Source: Saprospiraceae bacterium (lineage in GTDB: Bacteria; Bacteroidota; Bacteroidia; Chitinophagales; Saprospiraceae). Taken from it: 64,000 nucleotides of DNA. The stretch is from NCBI GenBank assembly GCA_020436935.1, contig JAGQWX010000003.1, positions 124,001 through 188,000 on the forward strand. The letters are read 5' to 3'. Positions 50,773 through 59,319 of the stretch are shown here, in pieces (position 1 is the stretch's first letter; each line of letters starts with the position of its first letter). Below the pieces are notes generated by a model. The model had not been told where the DNA came from. It saw only the letters and a program-made list of their open reading frames with translations, and searched no databases. Position numbers and translations under genes: made by a program.

Positions 50773-50784
50773 TAGGGTTAATAT
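50769..50784. promoter_or_regulatory. Candidate cys operator, copy 1
   Basis: CCAATAGGGTTAATAT overlaps the -33 TTG of the cys promoter and matches copy 2 (50830-50845) at 12 of 16 positions with the pattern CAATnGGnTTnATAT. Confidence 0.45.
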
Positions 50785-50828
50785 AATTTAACAACATTAT
50801 ATGCATAATCTTTTATTAATACCTGAAA

Positions 50829-50845
50829 ATCAATCGGATTGATAT
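50829..50845. promoter_or_regulatory. Candidate cys operator, copy 2 (perfect palindrome)
   Basis: ATCAATCGGATTGAT (50829-50843) is a perfect 7-1-7 palindrome, 60 bases from copy 1. It lies between the divergent cys and PIG-L promoters and could serve either. Confidence 0.45.
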
Positions 50846-50908
50846 GCACTTAAATGTTAAGATAATTTGAAAATCGTAGGCTGCAGAAGCAAAATGGCAT
50901 TAAAAAGA

Positions 50909-50916
50909 TACATTTG
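50909..50916 (+). promoter_or_regulatory. -7 promoter element of the PIG-L deacetylase gene
   Basis: TACATTTG ends 22 bases before the ATG at 50939 and supports that start, which also gives a proper signal peptide. Confidence 0.55.
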
Positions 50917-50938
50917 TTACTTCTCATTCAAGCAAAAT

Positions 50939-53470
50939 ATGGAACTCAAATCACTGACCTGCAAGCTGGCAGGAACTCTAAGCATTCTTTTTTGTGCTAT
51001 TGCACTTTTTGGGCAGGCTCCCAAGGTTTACACCAGTGGAGAAATCTATCAATCTCTGAAAAAACTCAACTTTTTGGGCACTGTGCTTTATGTTGCTGCT
51101 CATCCGGACGATGAAAATACCCGATTGATATCTTACTGTGTCAATGGTCTCAATGCCGAAACATACTATCTGTCCTTGACGAGAGGAGACGGTGGACAGA
51201 ACTTGATTGGCCCTGAGATCAGAGAATTGCTGGGCGTGCTGAGAACTGAAGAATTACTGGCAGCAAGAAGGGTAGACGGTGGAAAACAAATGTTTACCAG
51301 GGCCAATGATTTTGGATTTTCTAAAAACGCAGAGGAAGCCATAAGCATTTGGGACAGTGAAAAGGTAAAACACGACGTGGTCTGGGCCATCAGAAACGTG
51401 CGCCCTGACGTCATCATCAACCGATTTGACCACAGAACGAGTGGCAGTACACACGGTCACCATACTGCTTCAGCACAATTGTCTTTTGAACTGTTTGACA
51501 AAGCGGCTCAGAAAAATGCATATCCGGAGCAGCTGAAGTATGTGGATACCTGGCAGGCCAATAGACTATTCTTCAACACCAATTGGTGGTTTTATGGCAC
51601 ACAGGAGAATTTTGACAAAGCAGACAAATCAAAATTGCTGGATCTCGAAGTAGGAAGTTATTTCCCACTGCTCGGACTCAATAATGGTGAGATTGCAGCC
51701 TTGTCAAGATCAAACCATAAATGCCAGGGTTTTGGAAGTGCAGGCATCAGAGGAGAACAGACAGAATATTTGGAACTCCTGAGAGGAGAAATGCCAAAAG
51801 ACAAAGCCAATCTCTTTGAAGGCATCAATACCACATGGTCGAGGGTAAAAGGAGGTGCCGCCATTCAGAAAATGATGGACAAAGTCATGACAAGCTTTGA
51901 TTTTACGAATCCTGCATTGAGTGTTCCACATTTGGTATCCTTAAGGTCTGCCATTGAAAAACTGGAAGATCCTTTCTGGAAGAATAGAAAGTTGAATGAA
52001 ATAGATCAGATCATTGTAGCCTGCCTTGGATTGTTCATTGAAGCAGATGCAAATGGCAGTTTTGCCACTCCGGGTGATTCTGTGAGAATAGACCTGGAAA
52101 TTGTCATGCAAAACAAGGGCAATGTAGCTTTAAAAGGCTATCAAGTCAAGCCTTCTATGCTTGGAAGGTCGTTGGACACCCTGTTGATGCAAAATGGTAA
52201 AATACTCCTCAGCCAAAAAATTAAGGTCGATGATAAAATGGATTACACTTCTCCTTATTGGCTCAGGAAGCCGGGAACAGAAGGTATATATCATGTGGAT
52301 GACCCAAAGTTGATTGGTTTGCCTGAGACACCAAGACCATTTAAGGTAGCTTTTCAATTTGAAATCGAAGGGCAAAAGGTCAATATCGAACGCGACATCA
52401 TTTACAAATACACCGATTCAGAAAAAGGTGATGTCTTCCAGCCATTTGAGATACTCCCTGAGTATTCTGTTTACACCCAGGAAAAAGTATTGGTATTTGC
52501 GGAAGACAGAAACAGGAAAACTACGGTCGTAGTGAAATCAAATACCGAAGAAGAGGGTGGGGTACTTACCCTGGAAGTACCTGAAGGATGGACCTATTCT
52601 CCGTCTTCTTATCCATTGGGAAAAATTGCAAAAGGGCAGGAGGTCAGTTATGAATTCGAAATCAACCCACCATCCAACACATCTTCAGGCGACCTGATTC
52701 CAGTAGTCAGCATGGGAGGTAAAAAATATACCGATCAGGTCATTGCTATAGATTATGACCACATCCCACTTCAAAGGGTAATGATGCCTGCATCTGCCAA
52801 ACTCAATCGAATTGAAATCAAAAAGGCAGGCAATAAGATTGCATACGTCATGGGAACCGGCGATGAAATACCTGCAAGTTTAGAACAAATAGGATATCAG
52901 GTGGATCTATTACAGCCATCTGACCTAAGCCTCTCAAAATTGGCATCCTATGATGCACTTATCATGGGTATCAGAGCTTACAATAAGCACGATGACCTGA
53001 AGTACAAGCAGCAAGTGATTTTTGATTATGTGAAAAATGGAGGCAACTTCATCGTACAATATAATACGACAGGTAGAGACCTGGTCATGCCTGAGAATGA
53101 AATCATGCCATATCCTTTCAAAATATCCAGAGACAGAGTGACCAAGGAAGAGGCGCCCATCACTTTTTTGGCGCCCAATCATGAAATAGTTTTGTCACCC
53201 AATAAGATTACACAGGACGATTTTAAAGGATGGGTCCAGGAGCGCGGACTTTATATGCCCAATTCATGGGATGAGCATTTTGTGCCTATTTTTGCCTGCA
53301 ATGACCCTGGAGAAAATACCAACTCCGGAGGTCTTATCGTGGCACCTTATGGCAATGGTCACTGTATTTACACCAGTTTCAGCTGGTTTAGAGAATTGCC
53401 GGCCGGAGTTCCGGGGGCATTCCGTATATTCGCCAACATGATATCAATCGGAAAAGTCAATAAGCCATAG
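50939..53470 (+). CDS. Secreted PIG-L (LmbE) family deacetylase
   Basis: The protein (843 residues from 50939) has a signal peptide (LTCKLAGTLSILFCAIALFGQ) and an N-terminal PIG-L domain with the zinc-binding motif VAAHPDDENTRLISY and a later THGHHTASA with further His ligands. Residues about 370-640 are beta-rich (fibronectin-like), and about 640-843 form a GATase/trehalose-utilisation-like alpha/beta domain (YDALIMGIRAYNK; GGNFIVQYNTTGRD). It should deacetylate N-acetylglucosamine-type substrates in the periplasm. A 26-residue peptide and a sodium symporter follow, suggesting uptake of the product. Confidence 0.88.
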   Translation: MELKSLTCKLAGTLSILFCAIALFGQAPKVYTSGEIYQSLKKLNFLGTVLYVAAHPDDENTRLISYCVNGLNAETYYLSLTRGDGGQNLIGPEIRELLGVLRTEELLAARRVDGGKQMFTRANDFGFSKNAEEAISIWDSEKVKHDVVWAIRNVRPDVIINRFDHRTSGSTHGHHTASAQLSFELFDKAAQKNAYPEQLKYVDTWQANRLFFNTNWWFYGTQENFDKADKSKLLDLEVGSYFPLLGLNNGEIAALSRSNHKCQGFGSAGIRGEQTEYLELLRGEMPKDKANLFEGINTTWSRVKGGAAIQKMMDKVMTSFDFTNPALSVPHLVSLRSAIEKLEDPFWKNRKLNEIDQIIVACLGLFIEADANGSFATPGDSVRIDLEIVMQNKGNVALKGYQVKPSMLGRSLDTLLMQNGKILLSQKIKVDDKMDYTSPYWLRKPGTEGIYHVDDPKLIGLPETPRPFKVAFQFEIEGQKVNIERDIIYKYTDSEKGDVFQPFEILPEYSVYTQEKVLVFAEDRNRKTTVVVKSNTEEEGGVLTLEVPEGWTYSPSSYPLGKIAKGQEVSYEFEINPPSNTSSGDLIPVVSMGGKKYTDQVIAIDYDHIPLQRVMMPASAKLNRIEIKKAGNKIAYVMGTGDEIPASLEQIGYQVDLLQPSDLSLSKLASYDALIMGIRAYNKHDDLKYKQQVIFDYVKNGGNFIVQYNTTGRDLVMPENEIMPYPFKISRDRVTKEEAPITFLAPNHEIVLSPNKITQDDFKGWVQERGLYMPNSWDEHFVPIFACNDPGENTNSGGLIVAPYGNGHCIYTSFSWFRELPAGVPGAFRIFANMISIGKVNKP

Positions 53471-53473
53471 CCA

Positions 53474-53554
53474 ATGAAAGTCTGGAAAAAAACTTACACC
53501 TTCGTTTTGGTGGCCAACCTGCTTTATATCATTATTTTTTATTTAATGATGTAA
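53474..53554 (+). CDS. 26-residue single-pass membrane peptide
   Basis: The ATG at 53474 opens a 26-codon frame with a basic start (MKVWKK) and one hydrophobic helix (FVLVANLLYIIIFYLMM). It starts 3 bases after the PIG-L stop and ends one base before the symporter ATG, so it fills the gap exactly. This packing and its clean membrane-helix pattern suggest a real small subunit or regulator of the symporter. Confidence 0.55.
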   Translation: MKVWKKTYTFVLVANLLYIIIFYLMM

Positions 53555-53555
53555 T

Positions 53556-55232
53556 ATGGGTTTATCATACATTGACTGGACGGTACTTATTGCCACCCTT
53601 GTTTTTGTTGTCGGTTATGGCATGTGGAAGTCCAAAGGTTCTACAGACGCCAAGTCTTTTATTCAGGGCGGTAAAGAAGCCAGCTGGTTTACAGTCGGGC
53701 TCAGCGTGATGGCAACCCAAGCGAGTGCCATAACTTTCATGTCAACACCTGGTCAGGCGTTTCACGACGGCATGGGCTTTGTGCAGTTTTACTTTGGTCT
53801 GCCTTTGGCCATGGTCTTCATCAGTATTTTTTTCCTGCCGATCTACAACAGGCTCAATATTGTTACCGCATACGAATATCTTGAGCATAGGTTTGACAAC
53901 CGCACACGAGCATTTACATCGTCCTTATTTCTACTGCAAAGAGGACTAGGTGCAGGCATAACCATCTATGCGCCTGCCATTATTTTGAGTACGATATTGG
54001 GTTGGGACCTCAAAATTCTGACTGTGATTCTTGGTACGCTTGTAATTATTTACACAGTATCTGGAGGTACTAAAGCCGTAAACGTGACCCATAAACAACA
54101 GATGTTCATCATCATGGGCGGTATGTTTTTTGCCTTTTACACCATCATTCATTTGTTGCCGGAATCGGTAGGTTTTACTGAGGCTTTTAAAATTGCGAAG
54201 GGTGCCGGTAAAATGAACATCCTCGATTTTTCATTGAACCCTGAGAGCAGATATACCGTTTGGTCGGGCCTTACAGGAGGCTTTTTTCTGGCACTTTCCT
54301 ATTTTGGAACGGATCAAAGTCAGGTCCAACGCTATCTTTCAGCCAAGAATGAAGGACAAAGCAGAATAGGTTTGATGATGAATGGTTTGCTCAAGGTTCC
54401 TATGCAGTTTTTCATCCTGTTGTGCGGAGCCATGCTTTTTGTGTTTTTTCAATTCAACAAGAGTCCTGTTTTCTTCAATAATGCCATTCTTGAAAAAGCA
54501 AGGTCCAGCGAAAAGGGCATAGAAATCGAGAGAATTGAGCAAGAAATTGGTGAGGTGTTTGATGCAAGACAAACATTGCTGAAAGGGGGTGACAATTCTG
54601 ATATGCAGGCATTGAAGGAGCTCAATGCCAAGGAAAGAAGTCTCCGTGATGAAGCGAAAACAGTAATAGGTCAGGCCGTACCAGGTGCTGAAACAAATGA
54701 TAAGGATTATGTATTCATCCATTTTATTCTCAACTTTCTTCCCGTAGGCTTTGTCGGTTTGTTGTTGGCAGTCGTATTCAGTGCCTCCATGTCTTCTACG
54801 GCATCGGAACTCAATGCCCTTGCAGCTACTACCGCGGTAGACATCTATCAGCGGAACTTTGCGGCAAAGAATGGGAAAGAAGTCACAGTTGCTACCACTA
54901 GGTGGTTTACCTTACTTTGGGGCGTCATCGCTATTCTTTTTGCAAGCTTTGGAACCTTATTTGATAATCTGATTCAGTTTGTCAACATCGTGGGTTCCAT
55001 TTTTTATGGTACTATACTTGGTGTGTTTTTGGTAGGCTTTTTTATTAAATCTGTCAGCCACAAAGCAGTATTTCCGGCTGCTATCATTACACAATGCCTT
55101 ATTTTGATGATATTTAAAGCGGATTTGGTGAGTTATTTGTGGCTCAACGTCATTGGTGCTTTGGGTGTAATTTTGATCGGAATTTTGATCCAGCAATTCA
55201 TCACCACAACTCCAAAAAAGATTAGTTCTTAA
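53556..55232 (+). CDS. Sodium:solute symporter
   Basis: The 558-residue protein has about 13-14 hydrophobic helices of the SSS (LeuT-fold) family, including FIQGGKEASWFTVGLSVMATQASAITFMSTPG (pieces SWFTVGLSVMATQASA, FMSTPGQAF), the sodium-site region FSASMSSTASELNALAATT, and a hydrophilic loop at about 310-390. The substrate cannot be read; the upstream PIG-L deacetylase suggests a sugar or amino sugar. It is co-transcribed with that gene. Confidence 0.92.
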   Translation: MGLSYIDWTVLIATLVFVVGYGMWKSKGSTDAKSFIQGGKEASWFTVGLSVMATQASAITFMSTPGQAFHDGMGFVQFYFGLPLAMVFISIFFLPIYNRLNIVTAYEYLEHRFDNRTRAFTSSLFLLQRGLGAGITIYAPAIILSTILGWDLKILTVILGTLVIIYTVSGGTKAVNVTHKQQMFIIMGGMFFAFYTIIHLLPESVGFTEAFKIAKGAGKMNILDFSLNPESRYTVWSGLTGGFFLALSYFGTDQSQVQRYLSAKNEGQSRIGLMMNGLLKVPMQFFILLCGAMLFVFFQFNKSPVFFNNAILEKARSSEKGIEIERIEQEIGEVFDARQTLLKGGDNSDMQALKELNAKERSLRDEAKTVIGQAVPGAETNDKDYVFIHFILNFLPVGFVGLLLAVVFSASMSSTASELNALAATTAVDIYQRNFAAKNGKEVTVATTRWFTLLWGVIAILFASFGTLFDNLIQFVNIVGSIFYGTILGVFLVGFFIKSVSHKAVFPAAIITQCLILMIFKADLVSYLWLNVIGALGVILIGILIQQFITTTPKKISS

Positions 55233-55269
55233 AAGGAAAACAAAAGACAAACTGTGGCGTTAATACAGC

Positions 55270-55902
55270 ATGTCTATGAAATCAATACTTACCTGCTTAA
55301 CGATTCTATTTGCGCTTGCACTTCAGGGCCAGGCTTCACATCCCTGGGTGAAGAAATTTCAAAAGGAAGGAGTGACCATCTGGACCAGAGGTGAAAAAAC
55401 TTCTGAATACAAGGCGACTATGACTGTTGATGCTGATATCAATGCCTGTGTCGCTCTGCTCCAGGATATTGATGTGCATCCCTCTTTTATGGGGTCGGTA
55501 AAATCCACCAAATTGTTGAAAACATACAATAACAAGGAATCCCTGGTTTATTTTGTGATTGATATGCCGTTTCCAATGAAAGATATGGACTTGGTTTCCA
55601 GAGCTACTTTCAACTACCTGCCAGATAAAGAAAGGGTAGTCGTTGACATCAATTGTGAGCCTGATCAGGCCCCAAAAACAACTTATGAAAGAATGAAGAA
55701 AGCCGATGGTTTCTGGAGTTTTCAGCGGCAAAAAGACGGTAAGACACATGTGACTTATCAGCTGGCATTCGAACCCAGCAATGCTCCCAACTGGCTGGTA
55801 GAAATGTTTCTCCTTGACAATCCTAAAAAAATCATGAGCGGATTTGCTCAACTGGTGACTCAAACCAAATACAAAAACAAAGACATCGCCTGGATCAATT
55901 GA
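55270..55902 (+). CDS. Secreted START/SRPBCC-domain protein
   Basis: The 210-residue protein has a signal peptide (KSILTCLTILFALALQGQA) and a START-like lipid-binding domain (WVKKFQKEGVTIWTRGEKTSEYKAT; VYFVIDMPFPMKDMDLVSRATF). It is probably periplasmic and may bind a hydrophobic ligand. It is 37 bases after the symporter and may be read from the same transcript. It converges with coaD with one base between stops. Confidence 0.85.
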   Translation: MSMKSILTCLTILFALALQGQASHPWVKKFQKEGVTIWTRGEKTSEYKATMTVDADINACVALLQDIDVHPSFMGSVKSTKLLKTYNNKESLVYFVIDMPFPMKDMDLVSRATFNYLPDKERVVVDINCEPDQAPKTTYERMKKADGFWSFQRQKDGKTHVTYQLAFEPSNAPNWLVEMFLLDNPKKIMSGFAQLVTQTKYKNKDIAWIN

Positions 55903-55903
55903 T

Positions 55904-56395
55904 TCAATAGAGCTCTTCGTATTTATCCAAAATTTCCTGAGCAATTTGCGGTGGGACAAAATTCTTGACATCACCGCCACCCTTGATGATTTCTCTTACA
56001 ATGGTCGAACTGATGTGTGAAAACTCAGGCCTGCTGATCAGGAATAGTGTCTCAATATTATCTCCAATGATGGAATTGAGCTGTGAGATGGTCTTTTCAT
56101 AATCAAAGTCGGAGGCATTTCGCAGACCTCTCAACAAATACCTGGCATTGACCCTTTTACAGAAATTTACAGTAAGTCCCTCGAAGTGATCCACTTCAAC
56201 TTTTGGATCTTGAGAAAACTCACGCTTCAACCATTGCTTCCTGGTCTCAAGATCAAAGAGGGAGCTCTTTTGAGTGTTAACACCAATGGCTATATAGACC
56301 TTGTCAAACAAAGGCAATATCCTTCGTACCAGATCAACGTGACCGGTTGTTATAGGATCAAACGAACCCGGAAAAACTATGATGCGCTCATTCAT
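55904..56395 (-). CDS. coaD: Phosphopantetheine adenylyltransferase
   Basis: The 163-residue protein has the nucleotidyltransferase motif FPGSFDPITTGHVDLVRR at the N-terminus and the ISSTIVREI motif near the C-terminus, both typical of CoaD. It makes dephospho-CoA. The TATATTTG promoter box ends 4 bases before the ATG, so the mRNA is probably leaderless. Confidence 0.96.
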   Translation of the reverse strand: MNERIIVFPGSFDPITTGHVDLVRRILPLFDKVYIAIGVNTQKSSLFDLETRKQWLKREFSQDPKVEVDHFEGLTVNFCKRVNARYLLRGLRNASDFDYEKTISQLNSIIGDNIETLFLISRPEFSHISSTIVREIIKGGGDVKNFVPPQIAQEILDKYEELY

Positions 56396-56399
56396 ATTT

Positions 56400-56407
56400 C
56401 AAATATA
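56400..56407 (-). promoter_or_regulatory. -7 promoter element of coaD
   Basis: TATATTTG on the minus strand is only 4 bases from the coaD ATG. Confidence 0.5.
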
Positions 56408-56610
56408 CCAATCGGAAAATGGATTGCCCCCTATTGTTGCAAAGAAAATTTAAAGGAATCAGGCATAAAATGCCCTCATAATCCCGACTTAGCAAGAGTT
56501 TGGTCAAGCAAGTGCTGATTGGATTCTTGGACAAAACAATTGGCATCAATTGGAGAAGAAATTAAAATAAATGATTGTTTGCATCTCCTCGCCTTGTGGA
56601 GTCCGCTTTG

Positions 56611-56618
56611 TACCTTTG
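56611..56618 (+). promoter_or_regulatory. -7 promoter element of the adenosyltransferase-truA genes
   Basis: TACCTTTG lies 27 bases before the ATG at 56646 and rules out the longer frame from 56571. Confidence 0.6.
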
Positions 56619-56645
56619 CGTTTTGAAAAAACAGAAACATTTTTG

Positions 56646-57182
56646 ATGAAAATATATACGGGGAAAGGAGATTCAGGAACTTCTTCATTGTTTTCAGGGC
56701 TTGAGAAACGGAAAGATGACCCAGTTTTTGAAGCTTTGGGTGATGTTGACGAACTCAATGCATTCATTGGACAGCTCAGGTCAGAGGTGATAGACCTTCA
56801 AATCCGGGAACAATTGTACCAGGTTCAAAATACTCTTTTTAGCCTTGGGGCGAAAATAGCCATGGAGCAAGGTCAGAACGCTGCCGGCATAGACGACGAA
56901 GCCATTGCCACTCTTGAAAAACGGATGGACGAAATGACTTTACAATTGCCTGAATTACATGCGTTTATTTTGCCGGGCGGAAGCAAAAGCATTGCATCCT
57001 GCCACATTTGCAGGGCTGTATGCAGAAGAGCTGAAAGATCGCTGGTGAGAGGAACCCGGCTCAACCATGAAGAACTCGTTTTTATCAATAGACTCTCGGA
57101 TTACTTTTTTGTTTTGGCCAGGTTTTTATGTCTTCAGGAAGGTATAGATGAAGTCAAATGGAATAAAACAGTTCGATTATGA
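56646..57182 (+). CDS. Cob(I)alamin adenosyltransferase, PduO type
   Basis: The protein (178 residues from 56646) begins MKIYTGKGDSGTSSLFSG, the ATP-binding start of PduO-type adenosyltransferases, and has ALGDVDELNAFIGQLR, FILPGGSKSIASCHICRAVCRRAER and INRLSDYFFVLAR. It makes adenosylcobalamin from cob(I)alamin and ATP. Its last codon overlaps truA (ATGA), an arrangement seen in other Bacteroidota only by inference. Confidence 0.94.
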   Translation: MKIYTGKGDSGTSSLFSGLEKRKDDPVFEALGDVDELNAFIGQLRSEVIDLQIREQLYQVQNTLFSLGAKIAMEQGQNAAGIDDEAIATLEKRMDEMTLQLPELHAFILPGGSKSIASCHICRAVCRRAERSLVRGTRLNHEELVFINRLSDYFFVLARFLCLQEGIDEVKWNKTVRL

Positions 57183-57928
57183 GGTGTTTTGCCGAGATTT
57201 CCTATGATGGCACAGCCTACAATGGCTGGCAATATCAAAAGAATACCCAAACCACTGTTCAACAGACGATAGAAGATGGTTTGTCTAGACTGATCAAAAC
57301 CAGGGCATCCATCGTGGGATGTGGAAGAACGGATACGGGTGTACATGCAAAAGGCTATTTTTATCACGTCGACTTTGATGACTCCATTGATGTAGAATGG
57401 GTGCTGGATAAGATCAATCACGTCCTTCCAAAAGACATTGCGACGCATCGAATGATCCCCGTCCATGAAACTGCCCATGCAAGGTTTGATGCTACTGAAA
57501 GATCGTATGTATACAGGCTGAGAACATCCCCTGATCCTTTTGATAATCTATATTCGTGGCATTACAGGTTCAATGATCTTGACCTTGATAAAATGAATGA
57601 GGCAGCTAAACTCCTTTTGAACTACGAAGAGTTTTATCCCTTTTGCAAAATGAGCAGTGATGTAAATACCTACATCTGCAAATTGCAAAAAGCAGAATGG
57701 TCTTTCAATGAGGAGAGAAAGTGCTATGAGTTCCACATCACATCCAATCGCTTTCTGCGAGGAATGATCCGGTTGATCGTAGGCATGAACATCAACATTC
57801 ACAAAGGCAAACTTACCTTGGATGAAGTCAGGGAAGTCATGGAAAAACAGTCCAGACTTATCAATGATTATGCAGTTCCTCCACAGGGCTTATGTCTTTA
57901 TGACATCAAATACCCTTATATAGACTGA
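57179..57928 (+). CDS. truA: tRNA pseudouridine synthase A
   Basis: The 249-residue protein starts with FAEISYDGTAYNGWQYQ, has the catalytic Asp in GCGRTDTGVHAKGY, and later RSYVYRLR and FLRGMIRLIVG, all typical of TruA. It makes pseudouridine at positions 38-40 of tRNA. The start codon overlaps the stop of the adenosyltransferase gene, so translation is coupled. It converges with the DUF937 gene, 6 bases apart. Confidence 0.95.
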   Translation: MRCFAEISYDGTAYNGWQYQKNTQTTVQQTIEDGLSRLIKTRASIVGCGRTDTGVHAKGYFYHVDFDDSIDVEWVLDKINHVLPKDIATHRMIPVHETAHARFDATERSYVYRLRTSPDPFDNLYSWHYRFNDLDLDKMNEAAKLLLNYEEFYPFCKMSSDVNTYICKLQKAEWSFNEERKCYEFHITSNRFLRGMIRLIVGMNINIHKGKLTLDEVREVMEKQSRLINDYAVPPQGLCLYDIKYPYID

Positions 57929-57934
57929 TAGCTT

Positions 57935-59107
57935 CTACCACTGTTTCCCTAGTTTGGAGCCTTTTTTAGTAAAGTAGAAGCCATCGCGAATGATGTAATC
58001 GCCTTTTTGCAGAATAAAGGTTCCTTTACTGTCCACCAGGTTTCCACGACTATCCAGCAACAATTTGGAATTGGGAAATCTGCCAATGTATTTTTTTAAA
58101 TTGTCGTTTAAAGGCTGTGGAATTGAATCTGCAATGATGAGCACATTGTTGCTGCTGTCAACAAGATTGCCGATTTCATCAAACCCAAATATGCCTTTAG
58201 GATAGACAATGCTGTCCCCGCTTTTAATTTCACCAGTCAATTCCAGTACATATGAGTTGTAGTCTATTTGGTCGACCTTTGTTGCATTGGCATCTGTGAT
58301 ACTGTCAATGATGGCTGAAGTGGTCGGAACAGTATCTATGATCTCTGCTACGGTGTTTTGAGTATTGAGTTCGCTGGCAGCATTTCGTTTACTAAGGAAA
58401 TACCAAACTGCTGCAGCAATCGCCAAAAGGACTATGGCAACTATGATGTATGGACCGACATTTGAAGGAGTTTGTTTTTTAGTTCTTGGAGCAGGCTTTG
58501 GTTCAGGCTTTCGTTCCTGAATGACAGGTTTGGGTTCAATTGGCTCTGGTTTAATTGTTTCAACTATAGGAGCAGCTTCAAACTTAATATAGGATTCTAT
58601 CTCCGGTACCATGCCGGCTAATGATGCTTTTTGGCTTTCCAGGAATTTTTGCATTCCACCAGGACTCCAGCTGTGTTTGTAATAAAGGCCGGCCAGTTTA
58701 TTCATCACCATGGGGGCTACCAGACCCAATAGGCTCTTTCCCGAAGATTTGCTCAAACCCAGGCTGTCTGTCAGCAGATCAAGAATAGGCGAAAGCTTCT
58801 CTCCGAATATAAAGTGAGAAATGCTGCCACCTATGTTTTGGAAAGCCGAATTGCGTTCTTTGTCATTCAACAATTCAAGCATATCCCTGACGTGGCTTTC
58901 ACCAAATCCTTCAGATTTAATAAGTCCTATGATTTGATTGGCACCTGCCTCATTACGTCCTTTACTTACAACACCCGAAACGGTGGCGGCGAGAAACTTA
59001 TCGATTGCAGTTGAAATGTGATCTTTTTCTATGCCTGTAATTTGAGCGACTTTATTTACGACGCCTATGGTCACCAGGCTTTTGACGTTTTCAAAAAAAT
59101 TTGACAT
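57935..59107 (-). CDS. DUF937 protein with membrane anchor and repeat-bearing C-terminus
   Basis: The 390-residue protein has an N-terminal DUF937 domain (about 1-165: VNKVAQITGIEKDHISTAID, LLGLVAPMVMNKLAG), a proline/lysine-rich linker (about 180-210, KPEPKPAPRTK), a membrane helix (about 218-236: IIVAIVLLAIAAAVWYFL) and an external C-terminal region (about 260-390) with repeated 'xGNLVDSKG' and 'GDSIVYPKGIFG'-like turns. Its layout suggests a cytoplasmic-domain-to-envelope link. The function is unknown. Confidence 0.8.
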   Translation of the reverse strand: MSNFFENVKSLVTIGVVNKVAQITGIEKDHISTAIDKFLAATVSGVVSKGRNEAGANQIIGLIKSEGFGESHVRDMLELLNDKERNSAFQNIGGSISHFIFGEKLSPILDLLTDSLGLSKSSGKSLLGLVAPMVMNKLAGLYYKHSWSPGGMQKFLESQKASLAGMVPEIESYIKFEAAPIVETIKPEPIEPKPVIQERKPEPKPAPRTKKQTPSNVGPYIIVAIVLLAIAAAVWYFLSKRNAASELNTQNTVAEIIDTVPTTSAIIDSITDANATKVDQIDYNSYVLELTGEIKSGDSIVYPKGIFGFDEIGNLVDSSNNVLIIADSIPQPLNDNLKKYIGRFPNSKLLLDSRGNLVDSKGTFILQKGDYIIRDGFYFTKKGSKLGKQW

Positions 59108-59174
59108 ATAGTGTTCTTATTTTCTTATCTCATAAATTTTGTCCGGAGTTAAGTCCGGTATGAAACCTTTGCCT

Positions 59175-59182
59175 CAAATATA
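59175..59182 (-). promoter_or_regulatory. -7 promoter element of the DUF937 gene
   Basis: TATATTTG on the minus strand lies 67 bases before the start codon at 59107. Confidence 0.4.
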
Positions 59183-59292
59183 GATATATTTTGACAATTG
59201 CTTTTTGTTGAGCTATGATATCTGGTCAGCTCGTCGTGAAATTGACGCGGGCTTTGGAGTCTGTAGTATCCTGTTTTTTGAATCGGAGGTAG

Positions 59293-59300
59293 TATATTTG
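59293..59300 (+). promoter_or_regulatory. -7 promoter element of purK
   Basis: TATATTTG lies 19 bases before the ATG at 59320. Confidence 0.55.
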
Positions 59301-59319
59301 CCCGCTCAAAAGGATTTGG

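Noticed and set aside
50699..50866. Riboswitch (SAM or other) in the cys leader
   Set aside because: The deduced leader is about 35 bases, too short, and no conserved riboswitch core is seen.
55336..55980. 214-residue minus-strand frame opposite the START-domain gene
   Set aside because: It overlaps the START gene and the coaD end in the wrong frame and shows no domain or signal sequence.
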